This document shows positions 1 to 4,720 of a stretch of DNA of 5,511 nucleotides, one piece after another. The notes under the pieces were generated by a model. That model saw only the letters and a list, made by a program, of their open reading frames with translations. It did no database searches and was not told the DNA's origin. The DNA is from Acetobacteraceae bacterium (GTDB lineage Bacteria > Pseudomonadota > Alphaproteobacteria > Acetobacterales > Acetobacteraceae), in NCBI GenBank assembly GCA_947446625.1, contig CANFIE010000289.1, forward strand, positions 1 through 5,511, written 5' to 3'. Position 1 is the first letter of the stretch. Every line of letters begins with the position of its first letter. The position numbers and the translations under genes are program-made.

Positions 1-2
1 AG

Positions 3-518
3 GAAGGCTGGCCCACCCCCTATGCCGCGCCCAGCGACGCGGTGGACCCGGCGCTGGTGTTCAGCATCACCCGGCAGGAAAGCAATTTCGACCCCGATGC
101 CGTCAGCCCCTCCAACGCGCGCGGCCTGATGCAGCTGTTGCCCGCCACCGCCATGCAGGTGGCCCGGCGCCTGGGGCTGCGGCACGACACCGCCATGCTG
201 ACCGGCAACCCGCACCACAACATGCGGCTGGGCACGGCGTATATTGAGCAGATGGTGAACCAGTTCAGCGGCGCCGTGCCGCTGGCGGTGGCGGCCTATA
301 ATGCCGGGCCGGGCCGGGTGACCGAATGGGTGGGCACCTATGGCGACCCGCGCGCCGGCTTCCTGACCATGCTGGACTGGATGGAGCAGATTCCCTTCGG
401 CGAAACCCGGAACTACGTGCAGCGGGTGCTGGAGAACATGGCGGTGTATCGCGCCCGCGACCCCGCCTTGCAGGCGCAGGACCACCCGATGACCCCCTGG
501 CTGGCGCCCGGCGTGTGA
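3..518 (+). CDS. Soluble lytic murein transglycosylase, C-terminal part (5' end outside window)
   Basis: The reading frame is open from the window edge, so only the last 171 residues are visible. They contain the catalytic domain of a Slt70-type (family 1) lytic transglycosylase, an enzyme that cleaves the MurNAc-GlcNAc bond of peptidoglycan in the periplasm and leaves 1,6-anhydroMurNAc ends. Seen in the sequence: the RQESNF motif, whose Glu (codon 78-80) is the expected catalytic acid; then GLMQLLPATA; then AAYNAGPG near visible residues 97-104; and the Slt-typical tail MEQIPFGETRNYVQRV. The ATG/GTG codons near position 42 lie inside the conserved fold, so they are not the real start. A full-length protein would have a signal peptide and a long alpha-helical N-terminal region upstream, which cannot be checked here. 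The TGA overlaps the GTG start of pgpA, so the two are probably co-transcribed. The family assignment is secure. The exact paralogue and its cellular role are not. Confidence 0.93.
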   Translation, partial: EGWPTPYAAPSDAVDPALVFSITRQESNFDPDAVSPSNARGLMQLLPATAMQVARRLGLRHDTAMLTGNPHHNMRLGTAYIEQMVNQFSGAVPLAVAAYNAGPGRVTEWVGTYGDPRAGFLTMLDWMEQIPFGETRNYVQRVLENMAVYRARDPALQAQDHPMTPWLAPGV

Positions 519-961
519 CGCTGGCGAAACTCGTCGCCACGCTGGGCGGTGTGGGGCTGCTGCGCCCCGCCCCTGGCACCTGGGGCAGCGCCGTGGTGCT
601 GCCGCTGGCCTGGCTCGGCCCCTGGTGGTGCCTGGGGCTGGCCCTGGTGCTGACCCTGGCCGGGCTATGGGCCGTGGCCCGCCTGCCGGAACGCAAGGCC
701 GACCCCGGCTGGGTGGTGGTGGATGAAGGCGCCGGCCAATTGCTGGCGCTGGCGGCGGCGCCGGCCGGTTGGCCCTGGGTGCTGGCGGCCTTTCTGCTGT
801 TCCGGCTGTTCGATATCACCAAGCCCGGCCCGGTGGGCTGGGCCGACCGCCAGAAGGGCGCGGTGGGCGTGATGCTGGATGATCTGGTGGCCGGCGCCCT
901 GGCCGCCGCCCTGCTGCTGGCCGCCGCCAACTGGCTTCCCCAGGCGGGCATTGCGCCCTAG
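515..961 (+). CDS. pgpA: Phosphatidylglycerophosphatase A
   Basis: PgpA dephosphorylates phosphatidylglycerol phosphate to phosphatidylglycerol in the inner membrane, the last step of that phospholipid's synthesis. The 148-residue product shows the family signatures in order: RPAPGTWGS (residues 17-25), the acidic VDEGAGQ (69-75), and FRLFDITKPGP (96-106) leading into DRQKGAVGVMLDDLVAG (111-127), the conserved acidic and metal-binding region. Hydrophobic stretches near 27-55, 76-96 and 124-138 fit an integral membrane protein. The GTG at 515 is chosen because it places KLVATLGGVGLLRPAPGT at the N-terminus, as in homologues. The frame is open further upstream but only inside the transglycosylase gene. 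The start overlaps the preceding TGA by 4 nt (GTGA) and lacks a clear Shine-Dalgarno sequence, which points to translational coupling. The protein is somewhat shorter than E. coli PgpA (172 aa), with the difference mostly at the N-terminus. Confidence 0.93.
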   Translation: MTLAKLVATLGGVGLLRPAPGTWGSAVVLPLAWLGPWWCLGLALVLTLAGLWAVARLPERKADPGWVVVDEGAGQLLALAAAPAGWPWVLAAFLLFRLFDITKPGPVGWADRQKGAVGVMLDDLVAGALAAALLLAAANWLPQAGIAP

Positions 962-971
962 CCTTGGCGGC

Positions 972-1490
972 ATGAGCATCCTGACCGACGAAACAATCCT
1001 CCCGTCAGAAGCGCTGGCCGAAGCCGCCGCACTATTAAAACTGTTGGACGCGCGCGGGCTGACCCTGGCCACCGCCGAAAGCTGCACCGGCGGGCTTATC
1101 GCCGGGGCGCTGACCGCCATTGCCGGTTCCTCCAGCGTGGTGATGTGCGGCTTCGTCACCTATTCCAACGCCGCCAAGCAACGCATGCTGGGCGTGCCCT
1201 ACAGCGTGCTGGAAGGCTATGGCGCGGTGAGCGACAGCGTGGCCCGCCGCATGGCCGAAGGCGCCCGGCGCGAAGGCCAGGTGGATATTGCCGTAAGCTG
1301 CACCGGCATTGCCGGGCCAGGCGGCGCCACCCCGGGCAAGCCGGTGGGGCTGGTGCATCTGGCCGTGGCCAGCGCCGCCGGGGTGCACGCCGTGCGCCGG
1401 GTTTTCCCCGGCGACCGCAACGCCGTGCGCGCCGCCACAGTGGCCGAGGCTTTTGCGCTGGTGCGCGGCGCGCTCAGCCTTCCGCGCTGA
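972..1490 (+). CDS. pncC: Nicotinamide-nucleotide amidohydrolase (CinA C-terminal domain protein)
   Basis: This is a standalone CinA C-terminal domain of 172 residues, close to the size of E. coli PncC. The N-terminal molybdopterin-binding-like (COG1058) domain found in full CinA proteins is absent. The family enzyme hydrolyses nicotinamide mononucleotide to nicotinate mononucleotide plus ammonia in the cytoplasm, returning the nicotinamide made by NAD-consuming reactions to NAD synthesis. Visible motifs are TAESCTGGLIAGALT (residues 34-48; the Ser-Cys-Thr-Gly-Gly turn holds the presumed active-site serine), GFVTYSNAAKQRMLGVP (60-76), AVSCTGIAGPGGATPGKPVG (107-126) and FPGDRNAVR (145-153). 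ATG 972 is preferred over the upstream in-frame ATG at 879, which would add about 30 residues encoded inside pgpA. A 10-nt gap after pgpA and a weak GGCGG upstream suggest continued operon translation. The last 17 nt overlap the oppositely oriented receptor gene. Older annotations call this a competence/damage-inducible protein, which overstates what is known. Confidence 0.92.
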   Translation: MSILTDETILPSEALAEAAALLKLLDARGLTLATAESCTGGLIAGALTAIAGSSSVVMCGFVTYSNAAKQRMLGVPYSVLEGYGAVSDSVARRMAEGARREGQVDIAVSCTGIAGPGGATPGKPVGLVHLAVASAAGVHAVRRVFPGDRNAVRAATVAEAFALVRGALSLPR

Positions 1491-2451
1491 TCTCGCGCTC
1501 GCGGATCAGCCGGCGCCACTTGGCCAGGTCTTCCGCCATCATGGCGCGGGCTTCGCTGGGGTTGTTCAGCACCAGCTCGCCATCCACCAATTCCACCAGG
1601 CGCTGGCGCAGGCTGGGTTCGGCCAGGCCCTGCATGGTGGCCTGGTGCAGCCGCGCCACCACGGCGGCGGGGGTGCCGGCGGGCGCCGCCAGCCCGGCCC
1701 AGGTGTAGCTGGCAAAACCGGGCAGCCCGGCCTCGGCCACGGTGGGCACCTGCGGCAACTTGCCGGACCGCCGCTGCGCCGTCACCGCAATGGGCCGCAG
1801 CCGGCTCTCACCGGCCAGCATGCCCACCGCCCCCACGGTGGTGCTGACCATCAGTGGCAATTCGCCGGAAAGCACCGCGGTCAGCCCGGCCGCATCGCCC
1901 CGATAGGGCACATGGGTCATCTGCACCCCGGCCGCCGCGTTCAGGTATTCGCCGGTAAGGTGATGGCTGGAGCCCACCCCGCCCGAGCCGAATTGCACCG
2001 CCCCCGGCGCCCGCCGCGCCGCCGCCACCAGCCCGGCCAGATCACGGATGGGGCTGTCGGCGCGCACCACCAGCACAAAGGCGTAGCGCAGCAGAATGGT
2101 GATCCAGGCGAAGCCGTCCACGGGGTCGTAGCCCTGCACCCGGCCGAAGGCGGCGTTCACCGCATGGCTGCCGGTGGGCAGGCCAATGGTGTAGCCATCG
2201 GCCGGGGCGCGGGCCAGGGCGGTGCTGCCGATATTGCCGCCCGCGCCGGGCCGGCCTTCCACCACCACAGGCTTGCCCAATTGCTCGCCCAGCGGCCCCG
2301 CCACCAGCCGGGCCACCACATCGGCGCCGCCGCCGGGCGGAAAGCCATGCAGCAGCGCCAAGGAGCGTTCCGGCCAGGTGCCCTGGGCCAGGGCCGGGCG
2401 GGTCAGCAAGGGCAAGGGCAGCGCCAATGCGGCGCGACGGCTAACGGGCAT
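1474..2451 (-). CDS. Bug/TctC-family tripartite tricarboxylate transporter substrate-binding protein (second of pair)
   Basis: This is a 325-residue periplasmic solute receptor of the TctC/Bug family. Such proteins bind small carboxylates or related metabolites and deliver them to a TctA/TctB membrane carrier, or act as orphan sensors. The N-terminus has a basic MPVSRRAALALP start, a short hydrophobic core and a likely cleavage site after PALA (residue 22). The twin Arg could allow Tat export, but Sec is equally plausible. The mature part shows the family blocks: FPPGGGADVVAR (37-48), GKPVVVEGRPGAGGNIG in the first lobe, then GSGGVGSSHHLTGEYL and VPYRGDAAGLTAVLSGE, the ligand-loop regions of the family. 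ATG 2451 is fixed by a strong GGAGG five bases upstream (2457-2461), which shares a base with the stop codon of the preceding receptor gene. The ligand cannot be told from sequence alone. No TctA or TctB gene lies in the window. Confidence 0.92.
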   Translation of the reverse strand: MPVSRRAALALPLPLLTRPALAQGTWPERSLALLHGFPPGGGADVVARLVAGPLGEQLGKPVVVEGRPGAGGNIGSTALARAPADGYTIGLPTGSHAVNAAFGRVQGYDPVDGFAWITILLRYAFVLVVRADSPIRDLAGLVAAARRAPGAVQFGSGGVGSSHHLTGEYLNAAAGVQMTHVPYRGDAAGLTAVLSGELPLMVSTTVGAVGMLAGESRLRPIAVTAQRRSGKLPQVPTVAEAGLPGFASYTWAGLAAPAGTPAAVVARLHQATMQGLAEPSLRQRLVELVDGELVLNNPSEARAMMAEDLAKWRRLIREREISAEG

Positions 2452-2456
2452 GGCAG

Positions 2457-2461
2457 CCTCC
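2457..2461 (-). promoter_or_regulatory. Shine-Dalgarno site of the second Bug receptor gene
   Basis: Read on the minus strand this is GGAGG, 5 nt before the ATG at 2451. Its first G is also the last base of the upstream receptor's TAG stop (TAGGAGG). It supports the chosen start and suggests that ribosomes finishing the first receptor can restart on the second. Confidence 0.75.
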
Positions 2462-3411
2462 TATTGCGGGGTGATGCGGGCTTTCTCGGCCACGCTGCGC
2501 CACAGCCTGCCTTCCTCGGCCATCAGCGCGGCAAAGGCGGTCGGCGCCATGCCACCCGGGGTGGCGCCCTGCCCGGCCAGGAATTCGCGCATGCCCGGCG
2601 CCGCCAGGGCCTGCGCCACCGCCTGTTGCAACCGCAGCACCGTGGCCGCCGGCGTGCCCTTGGGCGCCATCAGCCCGGTCCAGTTCAGCATGTTGAAGCC
2701 GGGCACCCCCACCTGCTGGAACAAGGGCACCTCCGGCACCGCCGCCGAACGTGCCGTGCCGCAGACCGCCAGCGCCCGGATGGTGCCGGCGCGCAGATTG
2801 GCCATGGCCGAGGGGATGCTGCCCATCACCATATCCACCGTGCCGTTCAGCAGGTTCAGCGTGGCCTCGCCGGCGCCCTTGAAGGGAATGTGGAACAGCT
2901 CCACTCCGGCGGCCTGCTGGAAGGCCTCGGCGGCGAAATGCAGCGACGACCCCACCCCGCCGGTGCCGTAGTTGATCCGCCCCGGATTCGCCCGCGCCTC
3001 GGCCAGCAGCGTGGCCAGGGTGGTAAATCGGCTGGCGGCCTTCACCGTCAGCACCACCGGGGCAAAGTTGCTCACGGTTATCGGCAGCAGGTCCTGCGCG
3101 TGGTCGAACGGCAGGCGGGCAAACACATAGGGCAGCATGGCGTAGGTGTTGTCGGTGCCCAGCAGGGTCAGGCCATCGGGCGCCGCCCGCGCCACATCCG
3201 CCGTGCCGATGGTGCCGCTGCCGCCGGCCTTGTTCTCCACCACCACCGGTTGGCCCAGGATGGGGGCAATGCCTTCCGCCACCTTGCGCGTCACCACATC
3301 GGTGGCGCCGCCGGGCGGGTAGGGCACCACCACCCGAATGCTGCGGCCCTGGGCCAGGGCCGGCGCAGCCAGCAGGGGCAGCGCCAGCAGGGCGCGGCGG
3401 CTTGTGTTCAT
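2461..3411 (-). CDS. Bug/TctC-family tripartite tricarboxylate transporter substrate-binding protein (first of pair)
   Basis: This 316-residue periplasmic receptor is of the same family as its downstream neighbour. The signal peptide runs from MNTSRRALLALPLLAAP to a probable cleavage after PALA (residue 20), again with a twin Arg. Family blocks visible are VVVPYPPGGATDVVTR (27-42), GQPVVVENKAGGSGTIGT, GTGGVGSSLHFAAEAF and HIPFKGAGEATLNLLNG, ending in a typical C-terminal helix region. The frame is open up to 3507, but a start there would add 32 residues encoded within yraN and would bury the signal peptide. ATG 3411 is therefore preferred, and it has GGGGGA (3420-3425) 8 nt upstream. Only one base separates it from the yraN stop. 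It differs clearly from the second receptor (for example PPGGATD against PPGGGAD, and FKGAG against YRGDA), so the pair is either an old duplication or two separate acquisitions, with ligands that may differ. The ligand is unknown. Confidence 0.92.
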   Translation of the reverse strand: MNTSRRALLALPLLAAPALAQGRSIRVVVPYPPGGATDVVTRKVAEGIAPILGQPVVVENKAGGSGTIGTADVARAAPDGLTLLGTDNTYAMLPYVFARLPFDHAQDLLPITVSNFAPVVLTVKAASRFTTLATLLAEARANPGRINYGTGGVGSSLHFAAEAFQQAAGVELFHIPFKGAGEATLNLLNGTVDMVMGSIPSAMANLRAGTIRALAVCGTARSAAVPEVPLFQQVGVPGFNMLNWTGLMAPKGTPAATVLRLQQAVAQALAAPGMREFLAGQGATPGGMAPTAFAALMAEEGRLWRSVAEKARITPQ

Positions 3412-3412
3412 C

Positions 3413-3808
3413 TCAGGCGTCCCCCAGCCGAAAAGCGTCGGCAATTCGGCGCAGCGTACCATCCACCGCCACCAGCACCACATCGAAGCGCATGCCGGCG
3501 GCACCATGGCCGGGGTTTTCCGCCAGCCAGCATTCGGCGGCGGCCAGTAGCCGGGCGCGTTGGCGCGGGCCGAGCGCGTAGGCGGCTTCGGCCAGGCTGG
3601 GCCGGGCCTTCACCTCCACAAAGGCCAGCAGCCCCTCGCGCTCCGCCACCAAATCCAGCTCGCCGGCCGGGGTGCGGGCGCGGCGGGCCAGCACGCGCCA
3701 GCCCTCGGCTTCCAGCGCGGTGGCGGCGGCGGCTTCCGCCGTGGTGCCGGCGGCGAAGGCGCGGCCACCCCGGCGCTGGCGGGCGGCAGTTGGGTCAGGC
3801 CAGGGCAT
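3413..3808 (-). CDS. yraN: YraN family (UPF0102) putative endonuclease
   Basis: This 131-residue product matches the YraN/UPF0102 family. These are small cytoplasmic proteins with a restriction-endonuclease-like fold related to archaeal Holliday junction resolvases. Their physiological role is not firmly established. The diagnostic core is present: GWRVLARRARTPAGELDLVAE (residues 36-56) and LLAFVEVKARP (60-70), giving the PD-(D/E)XK-type set D52, E65 and K67, with E25 in the N-terminal helix. KR-like PRQRARLLAAAECWL and the C-terminal MRFDVVLV strand also fit. The asparagine often seen before the GE(I/L)D motif is replaced here (RRAR). The N-terminal half contains an alanine-rich helix (AEAAAATALEAEG). 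ATG 3808 is the only good start. A G-rich GGGGGAAG lies upstream but slightly far from it. yraN appears to be the first gene of a minus-strand unit with the two receptor genes. Its common partners rsmI and gshB are not visible. Confidence 0.9.
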   Translation of the reverse strand: MPWPDPTAARQRRGGRAFAAGTTAEAAAATALEAEGWRVLARRARTPAGELDLVAEREGLLAFVEVKARPSLAEAAYALGPRQRARLLAAAECWLAENPGHGAAGMRFDVVLVAVDGTLRRIADAFRLGDA

Positions 3809-3861
3809 GGGTGGCTTCTTCCCCCAGGCAACGATTTGCGGCGCGGCACCGAAGCATGCGA

Positions 3862-3890
3862 CCTTAACTGCCAGTTTATGCCATTTAAGG
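3862..3890. repeat. Inverted repeat CCTTAA-N17-TTAAGG in the divergent region
   Basis: Six-base perfect arms lie at 3862-3867 and 3885-3890, separated by 17 nt. The right arm overlaps the AAGGA ribosome-binding site of the acyltransferase gene. The arms could be two half-sites of a regulator dimer or a weak RNA hairpin over the ribosome-binding site. The arms are short, so chance is a real alternative. Confidence 0.35.
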
Positions 3891-3891
3891 A
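3887..3891 (+). promoter_or_regulatory. Shine-Dalgarno site of the acyltransferase gene
   Basis: AAGGA lies 6 nt before the ATG at 3898, good spacing. It fixes this start over the downstream in-frame ATG codons at residues 15, 19 and 24. Confidence 0.7.
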
Positions 3892-3897
3892 CGCATT

Positions 3898-4704
3898 ATG
3901 AGCACCCCGCCCAAGGAACTGGTGGCCGAAACCAATTCCATGCTGCGAATCATGCTGACCGAAACGATGTTGCGCAAGCTGGAAACCCTGCGCCACTTCC
4001 GCCGGCCGCTGCTGGGCCCCACCATCACCAGCCGCAACGAGGTGGTGACCTGGCACAAGAATGCGGTGCTGAACCCCTACACCATGGTGGCGTCAGGCAG
4101 TGACACACCGCTGGCCATGGGCTCCTTCTCCTACAGCCTGTCACCGCTCGGGCGGCTGCGGATTGGGCGGTATTGCTCCATCGCCAAGGGGCTGAGCGTC
4201 TTCCTGCCCGACCACCCGACCAGCTTCGTCACCACCTCCAGCGCGGTCTATGCCCCCACCGAGGTGAATACCGCCGCGGCCCTGCGGGATGCGGGGATTG
4301 AGGATTTCTCCTTCTTCGCCCCTGCGCCGGAGCGCAAGCCTGCCCCGGTGTTTGAGAATGACGTCTGGATTGGCGCCAATGTGACGATGAAGAACGGCAT
4401 CACCATCGGCACCGGCGCCGTGGTGGCGGCGCAGTCGATCGTCACCAAAAGCGTCGAGCCCTACATGATCGTGGGCGGCAACCCGGCCCGGCCGATCCGC
4501 CGCCGCTTCAACGACGCGCTGTGCGAGGGCCTGCTGGCCTCGGAGTGGTGGCGCTACAAATGGACCGAGTTCCGCACCCTGGGCATGGACCAGCCGGAAG
4601 CCTTCCTGGACCGCCTGGGCGAAGCCGTGGCCCAGGGCAGCATCCGGCCCTATGAGCCAGAGCCCATCACCTGGCAGACGGTGAAGGCGCTGGCCCTGGA
4701 ATAG
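3898..4704 (+). CDS. CatB-related O-acyltransferase, left-handed beta-helix (hexapeptide repeat)
   Basis: This 268-residue protein belongs to the CatB/Vat (xenobiotic acyltransferase) branch of hexapeptide-repeat transferases. These are trimeric enzymes that move an acetyl or other acyl group from CoA to a hydroxyl of a sugar, antibiotic or other small molecule. Seen here: MGSFSYS (74-80), LRIGRYCSIAKGLSVFLPDH (87-106), with H106 in the place of the catalytic histidine of the family, then NDVWIGANVTMKNGITIGTG (154-173), AVVAAQSIVTKSVEPYMIVG (174-193) and GNPARPIRRRF (194-204), the classic end of the coenzyme A-binding helix. CatB/Vat enzymes are about 210 residues. This one has about 60 extra residues at the N-terminus and a longer loop between 118 and 150. 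The C-terminal segment (205-268) is predicted helical from its composition. It has no signal peptide and is probably cytoplasmic. It stands alone, with no sugar or antibiotic genes nearby, so the acceptor is unknown. A role in drug resistance should not be assumed. Confidence 0.87.
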   Translation: MSTPPKELVAETNSMLRIMLTETMLRKLETLRHFRRPLLGPTITSRNEVVTWHKNAVLNPYTMVASGSDTPLAMGSFSYSLSPLGRLRIGRYCSIAKGLSVFLPDHPTSFVTTSSAVYAPTEVNTAAALRDAGIEDFSFFAPAPERKPAPVFENDVWIGANVTMKNGITIGTGAVVAAQSIVTKSVEPYMIVGGNPARPIRRRFNDALCEGLLASEWWRYKWTEFRTLGMDQPEAFLDRLGEAVAQGSIRPYEPEPITWQTVKALALE

Positions 4705-4713
4705 CCAGCGCCT
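4685..4713. terminator. Stem-loop at the convergent gene ends, possible bidirectional terminator
   Basis: AGGCGCTGGC (4685-4694) and GCCAGCGCCT (4704-4713) form a perfect 10-bp stem, nine of the pairs counting from GGCGCTGGC, around a 9-nt loop. It includes the last codons and the TAG of the acyltransferase gene and faces the aldolase stop at 4721. Neither strand has a run of T after the stem, so it is not a standard intrinsic terminator. It may stop transcription weakly, help Rho-dependent ending, or protect 3' ends from exonucleases. Confidence 0.45.
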
Positions 4714-4720
4714 CCAGCAG

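Larger units (their letters stand above)
3809..3897. promoter_or_regulatory. Divergent intergenic region between yraN and the acyltransferase gene
   Basis: This 89-bp region is the only sizeable non-coding stretch in the window and must hold the start signals for both flanking transcripts, unless they are served by internal promoters. Its right half (about 3861-3897) is clearly richer in A and T than the rest. I could not find a convincing -35/-10 pair with normal spacing for either strand: TTGCGG at 3836 and TTTATG at 3875 are only weak candidates. It contains a palindromic GCATGC (3854-3859) and the inverted repeat listed separately. Confidence 0.6.

Noticed and set aside
326..514. Upstream extension of pgpA to an earlier ATG
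   Set aside because: The added residues (arginine/proline-rich) are an out-of-frame reading of the transglycosylase catalytic domain and do not resemble any PgpA N-terminus.
2222..2971. Plus-strand open frame of 249 codons
   Set aside because: Antisense to both receptor genes, no recognisable motif; explained by rare stop codons in GC-rich DNA.
3412..3507. 32-residue N-terminal extension of the first receptor
   Set aside because: It would place a Trp/Cys-rich segment in front of a clear signal peptide and overlap yraN. The start at 3411 has a suitable ribosome-binding site.
1309..3867. Open frame of 852 codons on the plus strand, opposite the two receptor genes and yraN
   Set aside because: It lies antisense to three clear family proteins. 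Its product is a low-complexity mix rich in His, Gly, Arg, Gln and Pro, as expected when high-GC codons are read from the other strand. No domain or ribosome-binding site was seen.
3836..3880. Possible sigma-70 promoter for the acyltransferase gene (TTGCGG with TTAACT or TTTATG)
   Set aside because: Spacing between the hexamers is 22 nt or more and the matches are weak, so it is not listed as a promoter.
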